In this document: piece after piece, positions 40,087-50,697 of the stretch
Layout of the letters: the number at the start of each line of letters is the position of its first letter
Numbering within the stretch: the stretch's first letter is position 1
Source of the DNA: Cyanodermella asteris
Taxonomy: Eukaryota; Ascomycota; Lecanoromycetes; Ostropales; Stictidaceae
NCBI GenBank assembly: GCA_900618795.1
Contig: UYJD01000002.1
Span: 231,586 to 295,585 of the forward strand
Direction of reading: 5' to 3'
Length of the DNA stretch: 64,000 nucleotides
The notes under the pieces: model-generated
The model's input: the letters and a program-made list of their open reading frames with translations, nothing else
Told to the model about the DNA's origin: nothing
Database searches by the model: none
Translations under genes and position numbers: made by a program

Positions 40087-42357
40087 ATGGAAGTGCCACT
40101 CCCTGCCGGCTTCAGGGAGCTTCAGCCGGCGGCTGACGAACTGAATCGCGACCACAACCTTATCGGTATCGTCACAGACTGCATGCCCCCTGCGTCGACC
40201 AGGGGAACCGACTGGCAATTTACGTTCTCCATACAAAGCAATGATTTCGGTGCATTCGGAGGCGGCCACCGAGTCAAGATATTCGCACCAAAGGACAAGA
40301 TGCCTCCGATATCGGGCGTCAACGATGTTGTGGTGTTGAACAATATAAAATCCAAAGACTACAGGGGAAGCATCATCTTTCTAGCCAGCTTCAGCACGCA
40401 AGTTACTGTCTTTCAATCAAGGTCGATGCCACAAGAGCAACCCGGGGATGGGTGCAAGCTGGAATACCGTCAGTGCCAACGTGCCAGACAGGCCAAGTTT
40501 GTTCCCAGTGAAGCCGTAATGAAGTATGCGTGGCACTTGTGGGATGTTCAAAAGTTCATCATGCCGGAGGCACCACAGGACCAGCCGGAGTCAAGGGAAG
40601 GCTACGTCGGCAAACAAGGATTCAAATTGATCGAGAAGGTCCAAGCTGGTGGCTTCTACGAGCTTCTCGGGCAGGTCGTGAGTCTTTTCGATAGCAGCAG
40701 TGGAGCAGTGGCAATGAATTTTACAGACTATACCCCCAACCCCTTTTTGCACAATTTCCGGCCGTTCGGAGAGGCTGAAGGTCGAGACGGAGATGAGTTT
40801 GCGTACACCAGTCGTTTCGAAAGCCAATGGAAAGGCCCGCCGGGTCAATTCACCATCTCGATCGATTTGTGGGATAGTCACGCTTCGTGGTGTCGCCAGA
40901 ACGTCAAGGAGAGGGACTATGTGCGACTCAACAATGTCCAGGTCACGTTTGCCAAGGACGTCGGCTCAAAGCTGGAAGGCAAGATGCGGGGAGATAGTAA
41001 CTTCCCTGGCAAAGTCAACATCAGCAAGGCCTCTCACTCGGACATTGCACCCGATGAAGATGTCAAGGAGCTGCTCCAGAGGAAGCGAGACTTCATCGAG
41101 CAGTTTGGCAACTGGGAAAAGGATGAGGCTAAGCGTGGGAAGAAACGCAAGAATCAGCAGGACATGAGAGAGGAAAGGCGCACCAAGCGGCCGGCCGTCG
41201 ATGTAGCCTGTCATGAATCAGATTCCGAACCTCAAGCAAATCACGATGCCAAAATTGCAGACCAGGAGAAGCCATTGAATGGCAACCAGAAGAAGAGGCG
41301 ACGAAAGAAGGAGAAGCAACGAATAGCTGATGAACGGGCTGCAGCGGCTGGAGGCGACATTGACAAGGAGAACGTACCACCCGACGCAAAGAAGTACAAG
41401 CATAACAAGAAGCAGGAGCGGAAACAAGCCGCTGAAGCTGACGACCTCATCCCAAAGCCGCGAGGTCAAATTCGCGCAGAGTACAATGCTCTCAACACAA
41501 ATATTGCGACAAGTCATACAGACGAACGTCTATGGAGTGTGGCCGAGATAACGAAAATTCCAGGAAGTTATGTTCATCGTACGGCCCAAGGTTCCACATT
41601 CCACCTGCCATACCAGAACTACATGTACAGCACACAAGTCCGAGTCGTCGACTTTTGGCCGCCCAACCTCCGAGATTTCAGCCGACGCGAACGAATCTCT
41701 GAATTTGACGTCCTTGACGACAACGACGACTCCGAGCCCAGGCCGGAACAAATCAAAACACAAGACGGCGATGATGATGACTTCAGCGACGACTCATCCG
41801 ACGGCGACGAACCATCCAGCACCCTCCCGCCCGACACCCCACCCAACACGCAACCCCTTCACAATGGCCACCGCTGGATCTGGGATTTCTACCTACTCCT
41901 CGAAGATCGACAGGCCACTGACAACCCCACCGATCCCGACCCCCGACCCTCCCACCTCAAGGTCCGCGTCCTAGGCAACGACGGCTCGTACCTCCTCAAA
42001 GGCCTGGAAGCATGCAACCTGCACAAACGCAAGAACGAGCTGAGGTTCAGAGCCCTCGAAGAGAAACTGTTCATCCTGTGGGGTAATCTGCAGGAGAAGA
42101 AGGAAGAGAAGGAGGAGGTGGTGGCGGCGGGGGGCTCGCAACGTGAGGTGTTGTCGATGGGGCAGGAGGCGCTTGTGGCGAGGCGGCCTTGGATGGCTGG
42201 GTTGACGAATCGGCCGTTTCGGTGTTGTTTGAAGGAGTTTGGCGTGAGGGTGAGGGATGAGGGGATAGGGACAAGGGGGGAAAAGGGGGATAAGGACGGA
42301 TCGGTGTTCAAGTGGAAGCGGCAGTTTGCGATGTTTGATACGGTGATCAAATCTTGA
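40087..42357 (+). CDS. POT1: Protection of telomeres protein Pot1
   Basis: ATG 40087 begins an intronless frame of 756 residues; the open frame extends upstream only from a TTG. The N-terminal Telo_bind OB-fold is recognisable: NLIGIVTDCMPPASTRGTDW, FTFSIQSNDFG, HRVKIFAPKDKMP and VNDVVVLNNIKSKDYRG. A second OB-like segment follows at residues about 175-300 (GGFYELLGQVVSLFD, RDYVRLNNVQVTF). A long basic, Lys-rich linker at about 330-460 (KKRRRKKEKQRIADE) and an acidic patch precede a diverged C-terminal part. Pot1 binds the single-stranded telomeric G-strand and caps chromosome ends. The length and low conservation outside the first OB fold are usual for filamentous ascomycetes. Confidence 0.9.
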   Translation: MEVPLPAGFRELQPAADELNRDHNLIGIVTDCMPPASTRGTDWQFTFSIQSNDFGAFGGGHRVKIFAPKDKMPPISGVNDVVVLNNIKSKDYRGSIIFLASFSTQVTVFQSRSMPQEQPGDGCKLEYRQCQRARQAKFVPSEAVMKYAWHLWDVQKFIMPEAPQDQPESREGYVGKQGFKLIEKVQAGGFYELLGQVVSLFDSSSGAVAMNFTDYTPNPFLHNFRPFGEAEGRDGDEFAYTSRFESQWKGPPGQFTISIDLWDSHASWCRQNVKERDYVRLNNVQVTFAKDVGSKLEGKMRGDSNFPGKVNISKASHSDIAPDEDVKELLQRKRDFIEQFGNWEKDEAKRGKKRKNQQDMREERRTKRPAVDVACHESDSEPQANHDAKIADQEKPLNGNQKKRRRKKEKQRIADERAAAAGGDIDKENVPPDAKKYKHNKKQERKQAAEADDLIPKPRGQIRAEYNALNTNIATSHTDERLWSVAEITKIPGSYVHRTAQGSTFHLPYQNYMYSTQVRVVDFWPPNLRDFSRRERISEFDVLDDNDDSEPRPEQIKTQDGDDDDFSDDSSDGDEPSSTLPPDTPPNTQPLHNGHRWIWDFYLLLEDRQATDNPTDPDPRPSHLKVRVLGNDGSYLLKGLEACNLHKRKNELRFRALEEKLFILWGNLQEKKEEKEEVVAAGGSQREVLSMGQEALVARRPWMAGLTNRPFRCCLKEFGVRVRDEGIGTRGEKGDKDGSVFKWKRQFAMFDTVIKS

Positions 42358-42979
42358 GTGCGTTAATGCGAATCGGGTTGGGAAGCGTGGCATTTTGCGA
42401 ATGGGGGAGTCGCCTGGGTTTGGTCAGTATCGCGGTGCTGGAGTTTAGCGCAGATATCATATTGGAAGAAGTCGCGCTAAGGCACATACAGCGGCTTTCG
42501 CGCAATTGAACTGAATCGCTTCGTTACGCGACGTCGCTCTACAATGCATGAATTCAAAACACGGGGCAGAGTATGCTGACGAACCCCGAACAACAGTTCT
42601 TGTGTCCTTGTTGCCGCAACAGCAAAGGCAGAGTTACTACGGGATGTTTTCTGGCACAGAGCAGCAATGAGGCATGCGTGTTGCGAATTGTAGCTAATTT
42701 TCACACGAAATTGTTCCATTTTAGTCACACTCCCTTCTCATTTTCCTAGGCTGAATCATCATCTCTTATGTGCCTCAAGCTCATGGCTCAGCAAATCCTC
42801 CGCAAAGATACAAACACCCGAGACAGTCCTGCAGCCTTTATTTGTTGTTCTTTTGCTTCTTCGAAAATGGAGACAACTTGCACGCGGGAGTATACAGTGC
42901 AGCCTCCCCAAATATAACACGATAAAAGTTATACCTCCGCCTCACCTTTGTCGCTTCTTACGCTGCTGACAATCTTCGC
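42358..42979. other. Intergenic between convergent POT1 and CCCH gene
   Basis: The 3' ends of two convergent genes lie here. No coding frame is supported. Confidence 0.5.
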
Positions 42980-44555
42980 CTACCTTACGACAGTCGCCTT
43001 CACTTCGGTAAGGTCGCTATGATGCATGTCACGATTGAACTTGCACGTGCCTTGGTTCATAAACCGGCACTCGCCACCGTCCAGGAACGCACAACGGTGA
43101 CCTGCAGTGCACTTGGGATCATCACAGCTGGTGCCACGAACGCACGGAATGCGTCGAGCAATGTACTTCAACACGGCCAGTTCCTTCGCACTCGGTTTGT
43201 AATAGTGGTCGTGCTCGCAAGTACTGTTGGCATTGTGGCAGTAACCCTTGAGGAAGAAATTGTTGCAAAGCTTCATAGATTGCACTTTTTGAAGCAGATG
43301 AATATCGAGATCTTTAGGCTTGGATGGATCAAGTCTTTGTCCCTTGCGGTTGCGTCTGACTGTATTTCCGTCGGCCTTCGTTTCGGTGGTGGATTTGATG
43401 GCGGGCGATGGGAGGGCGGCGGCTGCTTGAACCTTGCCAGCCCAGTTGCTGGCACTGGTATTGCCCGACGGCGGCGGTGAAGTGAGACCAGAATTGAGAG
43501 TGGTGGGTGTCTGGCCCGACTCTGATGTAGATGTAGATGCTGGACGCTGAATGTCGTAAGGAGAGTTGTAGACGCCGTTGAGCGGGGCCTTGACAGGGGT
43601 TCGAAGTGCAGAGGAACTCAAAACAGAGGATTCTTGCCCGTTCAGCTGTGGGCGCCTATAGTAGCTTCCATTCGTCTCGATCTTTGTGTCACGGAGAAGA
43701 CCCTTGAATTTGGTGGAGCCGAATTTGTGGGCCAATGCAGACAACTCCTTAGTAAATGGAACGCCCTCGAGTAACGTAACCTTCTCATAATCATCTGGGT
43801 CGAGCTCTTCCAACATGCGTGCATAACCATTATCGTGGGAGCAGCCAAGAATGATATGTCGACACTGAATCGCGCTAAGGTTGAGGTTGAATGAGGCCCG
43901 GATCTTCGAATCTGCACGCTCCTTGCCCGATCCGCAGTCGATGAAGTCGAATAAGGCTCTAGCCATGGTAAATCCGCGGGCAAACTCGATAATAGTATCT
44001 CCATCGGCAATATTAGCCTGCTGGTATGCTTTTGTGAGGCCTTGCAGGTTGGCGAAGATGCGGACGGCAACCTTAGCGTCATTTGGTATGTTCTTCTCTC
44101 TACGGACATATTTGGTGATATGATCCAGTAACTCGGCGGCAGCCGCAATTCCTCCTTTTTCGCCTTCCTGGACGTAGCTATCCTCGAACAGGAGACCGTC
44201 ACCGTCGATGAGGACCAGGACGGAGGAGTCGCGCTCTCTCCGCTGCTTGTATTCCTCGACTTGGTTCTTTAAGACAATGTTCTCTCGCTGTATGCGGCGT
44301 GTGAAATCCACATCGCGCTCCCTATCGAGACGCTCCGTCTCGTAAAGTTGGGTTATCTTGTCGAGCTCATGCATAAGTTCCTGCCCGCGTGGTCAGCATG
44401 CTTGCAAGTCCATTGCCTTGCATGGGACCGTGGCTGGGAAAGGGGGCACTCACCTCGGTCAATCTAACGACGCTGGCTTCGTTTTCCTGGCGGCTCGCCT
44501 GAAGGCCCTGCCAGAAGGAGCGGACCTTGTCCATATCCAGCTCGGAAGCCGCCAT
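42980..44555 (-). CDS. CCCH zinc-finger protein with N-terminal NYN-like domain
   Basis: Exons 44555-44454 and 44380-42980 (73-nt intron, GTGAGT to GGCAG) encode 500 residues. The start at 44555 is the first in-frame ATG. Residues about 35-95 form a coiled coil (THR-rich then IQRENIVLKNQVEEYKQRRE). Next comes an alpha/beta domain of about 170 residues starting VLVLIDGDGLLFEDSYVQEG, with the acidic D-G-D pattern seen in the fungal NYN/DUF-type domain paired with CCCH fingers. After a Ser/Thr/Pro linker come three C3H-type fingers: LCNNFFLKGYCHNANSTCEH, CVRGTSCDDPKCTAGHRC and ECRFMNQGTCKFNRDMHH. The pairing suggests an RNA-binding, perhaps RNA-processing, protein. Nuclease activity is not shown by the sequence. 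Confidence 0.85.
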
Positions 44556-45968
44556 AATTGCAGCTCCGTTGAGGGTTTCAACGGCGTCGACACGAATCGG
44601 CGTGGGCAATTGCTGCGGGGTCGGCAAGGCGTCAAACTCCAGGCAAGGCTGCAGAATACAGCAAGATGCTCAGATATATTTCGGACGACAATGAAATGTC
44701 GTGAACAGATTATGAGGCTGAGAGCAGCGGCGAGAGTGCGGCGGAGCTCAGATGCAGACTGTGGGCGCTTGGACTGGAGAAGGAAGCTTTGACTTTGAGA
44801 GCCGGGAGCCAAAGCGAACTCAGGCGGCTCGGAGTCGGAACTGCAGTCTTCACTCTCAGCAAATCATCTGATCCAGCAGCTTCTCACGCCTTCTATCAAA
44901 TCGCTCCTATTGACGGCTCTCCACTCGCTGCTGGGAGCCGCTAACGGCCTTTGAAATTGCTTGTGATTGTCACAAGGTGCCCAATTCCGGAGTTGACAGA
45001 TGAGCCTCGCCTTGTACGGAGGTTCAACTCCATATGGCAATTGTCTCGTTGCCTCTATAACCTTATATCAGTCAGTCCATGTCAGCAAGCCGAATTTGCG
45101 CTCTGAGCGCCATTGTCAAAAGCGAACCCATCATTCGCCACCCGTCATCTTTCAATTGCTGGTGTGCGCCAGAATCCTGCTTCGAATGACCGTGAAGGTG
45201 GCCATCGTGCTAGGTTACCACCGTGTCTCTTGCAGAACTCCACGATACAGGCATGGTCATGTTGTGGTTTTCATGAGTCCAATCTGAAACTCGGCTGCAT
45301 CTTTTGACGCGCACGTTCGGAACTCGCGTTGCTGATGGCCCAAGGCGTGTACTTTTCTTGCGGCTTGTTTCTACAACACTTTGAGAATTATCTAGATTTA
45401 GGTAAAGATATTTAGGTAGGCAGAGGTTCTTAGAAGTAGCGAGGGATGGGAAGCCCGCCTGGAAAGAAGGAAGCGGGAAAGCGGCGTGTATATACTACTT
45501 GACAGAGCTACCGGACTAAACCCCTTTCGATGATAATAGTCGTCTATAAATCTGCTGCCTACTATGATATAATAAGTAATACCGATATATTATCACGATC
45601 AAAATCCAGTTTTGAACCTGTCTGGCCTCTAATGAAAAGATAATCTAGTCACGTTCTGGCAATGGATTTCCGGCACGTTTGGTCTCACCGAGCTTCGCCA
45701 CCCAAGGCCCGTCATGATTATGGCCCACGAAGGTAAAGCTTTACTACAACTCACCCATGTCTGCAGAAAGTCTTGCAGAAGTAGCATTCGACAAAGATGG
45801 GTGAATTTGCGCAACCATTTCTATCAGCCCGCCTTGGTATCGAAAGTAACGCAGCTTGTCACGAAATAGTTTGAATTCCATTCTACGAAAAGTGCTTCAA
45901 AGACAATGCGAAGAAGGTGGCAATGTGCATCATCGCCCTCATGTGGTATCATTAAAACAAAATTTGTT
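44556..45968. other. Long intergenic region, AT-rich in its second half
   Basis: Between 45370 and 45620 the sequence is AT-rich with many short A/T tracts, unlike the flanking genes. It could be decayed repeat DNA, but no terminal repeats or transposase remnants are visible. The open frames at 45000-45307 lack motifs. Confidence 0.45.
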
Positions 45969-48653
45969 CTATATCTTCGATCTCACCCCTTCCAGCCGGT
46001 ACTTGACCTCCTTCAACTGCTTCGTAGACGGCCTCCAATCGTCGAATTGTGCCAGCAATTCATTCATCTCATCATGCAAATCGCTCTTGACAAACTGCTC
46101 CTCCAGTACACCGCGCATCGCGAACGGGAGTATGTATGGGTTTTGCGGCCCTCCTGCTGCGGCGGTCCGTCGCACGTTCAAAGCGACATCAGTGACTGGC
46201 GTGGTCTCGAGAGCAAATTCCGTCGCAAGGTCATACAAGGAGCTATCTTCGTAGAGCCTGCTGTGACCGTCACCCGTAAAAGACCCGGCGAGCGAATTGG
46301 AAAGTTCTCGAATTAAGCCGTGGTCGGGTACGCCGAGATTTCGTAGCTTGAGCGCAAAGCCGACCAGATGGACGACGAAGGTAGGTGCGTGAACCTGCCC
46401 GTTGATGAAGACGGCGCGAAAAAGGCCAGGATGATCTGCGCAGCCAAAGGTGGCTGACTCCATGGAGACCAGCTGATCATCAATGCTGCCCACGAAGACG
46501 ACCTTGATGCCGGACCTGAGGGCCGTGGACAGCGCTTCTTCGTAGTCGACAGAGACTTTGCTTTCCGGAGTCGCAAAGTCGAATAGCTCGCCGGCGGAGC
46601 CACCAATCCATCGGCTCTTGTATTCCACGAATGGTCCGAGGTTCACACCAGCCATTGCGCAGATCCCGACTTTGGTGTTCCCGAGAACGCCGAATTTGAT
46701 CAGCTTGGCAACTAGCTGGACGGCGACAGGAACGCCTTGACTGTGGCATGCGACTAAAATGAAGTCGGCTTCCCGGATCAGCTCGACTTGCTTGATGAGT
46801 AGCTGCCACAGCAGTTCCACCCGCTCCTCGATTCTGCCCTCGCCTTCAAGCACGACTTTGTCAACCTTGGCGTCGCCGCAACCGTGCTTTTGACACCAAT
46901 CGCGGATAGCCTCCTCAGCTTTGGTTGCAAACCTGATTGAGGTACCTCTGGGTTGGCCGATGACAGTCCGAATAAAGGGCGTCGGGAAATATCCATGTAC
47001 ACCAATCGCAATTGCTCGCTTGATCTTAGGTGGATCTTTGACGAGACTTGCGTGCTTTGTTACTGGCGTTTTGGAGGAGAAGAAGTACTGGGCTAATCGT
47101 TCAAGCAAACCAGGGTGGGCAGCTGCACGATATGTCTGTTTAAGCGATGGTAGAAGAAGATTTGAAGAATCGTGCTCCCTCTGGACAGGCTTGTCCTTGC
47201 TCTTTGCAGAGCCTTCATCTCGAAGCACATTAACTGCAGCTGTTGCTTTCGTCTTCCCGTCCGCTGACTGTTTGCTAATCTTGTCTTCTCTGGCAGCTTC
47301 AGGCATGTCGGAAGACACAGGCCGTTCGCGCTTGCGCGTTGAGGGCGTCGATTTCGGGGTTTCTGTTCCCGTCATCTCTGTGTCTCGTACGGGAATAATG
47401 TCGCTCATTGATTTGCTTTTCGATCCCTGAGCGGCAGCGGCAGAGGGAGCACTGCTGACGTCCTGTTCAGCGGGTGCTTTTGACCACCAGCTCCACCTTC
47501 CGGACCGGACCGAGCCTGTCGGCTCCTGTTCCTGAACATCAGCAACTGCCGCGGATGTAGCGGCGGCCCTTTCTTCCAGGGTCTGCTCGGACTCCCCCGC
47601 GTCAGCATCTTTGGACTTTTGTGGAGCTGCTGCTCGTATTGCAAGATCTGTGTCGATAATGGGTCTGGATTCGTCGTCCTGTGTTTGGCTGGTCGGGACA
47701 CTCTTAGCAGCTGCTTCTCCGTTCCACAATCCAAACCATGACTTCGGTCGTGCAGGTGTTGAGTTCTCTGCAGGTTTATCCATCGACAGCTCTGTCGAAG
47801 TTGGATTTCGAGCCCTTTTCGCATCCTCCTCTGCTTCTTTTGCTTCCGCAGCCTGTGTCGGTACTATGTTTGACGACTCTGCGCCAGATTTCGAGGCAGG
47901 CATGTGTTTGACCGATTCAGCAGCAGTGCCTTTCACAAGGTCTGGCGCAGATTTGACTGGTGCCTGCTGCCCTCTATTGAATCCTGGAATCCAGCTACTC
48001 ATTCCCCATGCCGATCCATCGTCTGCTGCAGTCTCCCCCTTCGTCCTGGCGGTGGTCAGATCGGGCTTCGCTTGGTCATTGGCTGCGTCAGATGAGGTGC
48101 CGTCCTTCTGCCCGCCGTCGGTCGTGTCCGTGACCTTCTGTGCTTTCCCATCCATTGATTCCTCCTCTGTCCCATCATGACTCTCGGTTTGACCCAGCTT
48201 CGGTGTCGACACGCTGACTTTTGAGGGCGTTCCTGTGCTGGGTAATGATCGTGTCGATATACCTGGAGACATGTATAGCGACGGTGCTCTCGAGACGCTC
48301 CTGAGACTTCCAGCTTTGGTCTTGATACTCTGCGCTGCTCGAGACGCGGCCTCCCCACTGCTTGATATGCTTTCCTTCGCCAGTTGAGTGACAGGGGCTG
48401 CTTTGGTGGGTGTCCTAGGCCAAGTACCACCATACCAACTTTGCTTGGTATTCAAAGCCTTCTGTGCCTCCTCATCTTGGGCCGCTACCGCATTTGAATT
48501 TGTTGTGGATGCCTCACCTTTTGCGTCGGTGGTTTTGCTTGCATCTTGCGCCGCCTGAGACGATCCGGCAGCAGGTGTCTCGGTCTGACTCTGAGGGGCG
48601 TCTGATTCTGTAGGCTGTTTGGTGCTTGTCTTCGCCTTTTTGAACGGCGGCAT
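45969..48653 (-). CDS. Alpha/beta-hydrolase-fold protein of the yeast YML020W type
   Basis: A single exon from ATG 48653 encodes 894 residues. The first 500 are low-complexity, Ser/Thr/Ala/Lys-rich, with recurring Trp-containing patches (QSWYGGTWPRTP, GSAWGMSSWIPGF, KSWFGLWNG, GRWSWWSKAP). The C-terminal 380 residues carry a conserved hydrolase-like domain: AIAIGVHGYFPTPFIRTVIG, then FILVACHSQGVPVAVQLVAK with the nucleophile-elbow pattern H-S-Q-G, KVVFVGSIDDQLVSMES with a candidate Asp, and FINGQVHAPTFVVHLV with a candidate His. This matches uncharacterised fungal proteins related to YML020W. It may be an esterase or lipase-like enzyme, but no substrate is known. The Trp patches recur at similar spacing in the disordered part, which may be a docking feature. 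Confidence 0.85.
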   Translation of the reverse strand: MPPFKKAKTSTKQPTESDAPQSQTETPAAGSSQAAQDASKTTDAKGEASTTNSNAVAAQDEEAQKALNTKQSWYGGTWPRTPTKAAPVTQLAKESISSSGEAASRAAQSIKTKAGSLRSVSRAPSLYMSPGISTRSLPSTGTPSKVSVSTPKLGQTESHDGTEEESMDGKAQKVTDTTDGGQKDGTSSDAANDQAKPDLTTARTKGETAADDGSAWGMSSWIPGFNRGQQAPVKSAPDLVKGTAAESVKHMPASKSGAESSNIVPTQAAEAKEAEEDAKRARNPTSTELSMDKPAENSTPARPKSWFGLWNGEAAAKSVPTSQTQDDESRPIIDTDLAIRAAAPQKSKDADAGESEQTLEERAAATSAAVADVQEQEPTGSVRSGRWSWWSKAPAEQDVSSAPSAAAAQGSKSKSMSDIIPVRDTEMTGTETPKSTPSTRKRERPVSSDMPEAAREDKISKQSADGKTKATAAVNVLRDEGSAKSKDKPVQREHDSSNLLLPSLKQTYRAAAHPGLLERLAQYFFSSKTPVTKHASLVKDPPKIKRAIAIGVHGYFPTPFIRTVIGQPRGTSIRFATKAEEAIRDWCQKHGCGDAKVDKVVLEGEGRIEERVELLWQLLIKQVELIREADFILVACHSQGVPVAVQLVAKLIKFGVLGNTKVGICAMAGVNLGPFVEYKSRWIGGSAGELFDFATPESKVSVDYEEALSTALRSGIKVVFVGSIDDQLVSMESATFGCADHPGLFRAVFINGQVHAPTFVVHLVGFALKLRNLGVPDHGLIRELSNSLAGSFTGDGHSRLYEDSSLYDLATEFALETTPVTDVALNVRRTAAAGGPQNPYILPFAMRGVLEEQFVKSDLHDEMNELLAQFDDWRPSTKQLKEVKYRLEGVRSKI

Positions 48654-49283
48654 GGGAATGGAGTGTACCGGTGAAATTGGGTGCTCTCTATCGGACGGTG
48701 TCAGGGCGAGAATAGGGGCAATTAAGGCGTCAGTTCGTCAAAAAGGGTGCCTGCGAAGGTTACAAGTCGACTGTAGTCGGTCACTAGCGGAGAGACACGT
48801 TGTGAATGGGTTGGGATGCTAAGGCAGTCTGGTCAGAAGCGGCGGCGGGCATGATGTCGAAGCAGGGATTCTTGGTCGGCCATGACGCTGGTCGGCTGTT
48901 CGCTGTGCCCGCCGGAGCTCTCAGGCGGCCAGCGGACCAACCAAGCACGCATCCCGCGGACTGCACGTGCCGAAGAAATTCCGCCAGACCAAAGCGGGCT
49001 GATAGAAGTCGTTGCGAACATACCTATGTGCTTACCTTGGCTACGATTTTCACAATTGCTATCCTCACGAGTACACCTACGGGTCAGAAGCATGTGAAAG
49101 CCAAATTTGACTGCGAGTCTGGTGTTTGCGAGCTAATTTTGTGAACTCATTCCACGTGGACAGTGTGAATATTTCTCCAACGTGCTCCTTTGGGTTCAGA
49201 GTATAGTTTATGTCGATGTTGAAGGGCTCACCAACGGTCGCAGCTGCCATTGCGTGTCAGACAATTCGTCTGACGTCGACCTA
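48654..49283. other. Intergenic; no Met-turn exon for the metalloprotease visible
   Basis: I searched the minus strand here for the S-I-M-x-Y segment expected after the metalloprotease active site and did not find it. No other coding frame is supported. Confidence 0.5.
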
Positions 49284-50441
49284 TCAAAAGGAGTTCAATT
49301 CCTCCGCGTTGTACTTATCGATTCTGACGCGAACAATCAGCACCGTCAAGGAATAAGTGAGAGCATTATCGACTCACAATTGTTGAGCTTCTTCTTCGCT
49401 CCGTTCCTCACGCTTTTGATAAAGTGCTATTGCTGCATCGACGCTTTTCACTGACACACCTCCGTGAGCAGGGCTCTGATGCTCGTGCAGAAGACCTAAT
49501 GTGTGGCCGAACTGGCTTGATCAGCAAAGATTATTCCTGATTCGACGGACAGTGGACTTGTCACGTACTTCGTGGAGGATGATGGCCCTTTCGGCGGCAG
49601 TCATAGGCTTCTGCGGGTCCACAAAGCCTAGGTTCACTGTTGCGGGCCCAGTACCGGCTGGAAGAGTGTCGGGCTGTACTCTGCTCCAAGAACCTTCGTG
49701 TGAAGCCGGATTGAAGTCTATTTGGACATCGGGAGTAGCGGTGGTGGCACCCGGCGGAGCTGCTTTGAAGCTGAGAGCGCCGGGGTTTTCCAATTGCTTG
49801 ATTGCTTCAGCGACTTTGCTTCGTTGCAGTTCAGTGCCTCCATGCTCGTCTGCGAATACGTAGCGGATTTCATTGGATTGAAAAGTCTGTGATTTGTTGT
49901 TCATGGCTGGGATTTCAGAGACAGGGTTAAAGACATGATCATTCGCGGCTTGGGTGGTAGAATTCGGGTCCTTCGGTATGGAGTCTTCTCTGCGATTGTT
50001 CCAGGCTGCATCCTCTTTGGGCAGCGTGACCTCTTCCAGTCTCTTCTCAGAAGGTGATGTTGCCGCCGCGGTGGCCAAACCAGAAGCGCCGTCAGTATCC
50101 GGCTGCATGTTAGGGTTGTCTCTCTATCTGGTAATGTGGTAGCGTCCCGGACAAGCTAAGCGCTTTCACCGTCAAGGCTGCTCAATCGCGATTTGTCACC
50201 AGCATATATACAAACTAAGAAAAATAACCTGCGAGACTTCGTCAATCCAATCGCGAGTTACCTCGTTTGTGGCCGAGCACACGTCGTCGTCGGATGGCTG
50301 AAAGTGCCTAATGACATCTAGAACGAGCCAAACTCTCAAAGGCACAGCGACAGGGATGACAGGGCTCGTTTGATCTCCTTCGTTCGAAATTCCGGCTGAC
50401 CTAGCAAGCGACTTTGTAAATTGCACCGATCCTGCATGCAT
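49284..50441 (-). CDS. Astacin-like zinc metalloprotease (metzincin), C-terminus apparently short
   Basis: My model has four exons: 50441-50229, 50102-49569, 49511-49378 and 49323-49284, with introns of 126, 57 and 54 nt. All phases fit, giving 306 residues. The second splice creates the zinc motif ILHEFGHTLGLLHEHQSPAH, the H-E-x-x-H-x-x-G-x-x-H-E signature of astacin-type metzincins. Upstream segments EIRYVFADEHGGTELQRSKV and WSRVQPDTLPAGTGPATVNL agree with related fungal proteins. No signal peptide is seen. After the zinc motif only about 45 residues remain, and the Met-turn (S-I-M-x-Y) of the family is missing, so the enzyme may be truncated. The last exon is uncertain; without that splice the protein ends two codons after the intron donor. 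Confidence 0.72.
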
Positions 50442-50697
50442 TGGCTTGCCATGCCTTTTGTAGCCAAAAGGGAGACCTCCTCAGATGGCACAAATATATC
50501 AGTTAGCTGCCCCACTGTGTCCGCTGGGCGTTCGGCGGGACCACTACCTAGGGACTCCAGCGGGCACTCGGGGACCCAGCGGAGTGCACGTGCCGGTGAA
50601 ACTCCGCGCGGGTAAAATTTCCCCTCAAGAAATTATTTGCGAACAATTCCTCCACCGTTAAGTGCAAGCGCCCTACTCACGGAGAGCAGCGTGGAAG
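50442..50697. promoter_or_regulatory. Divergent promoter region between the metalloprotease and SPB1
   Basis: 256 bp separate the two start codons. No specific site can be named. Confidence 0.5.
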
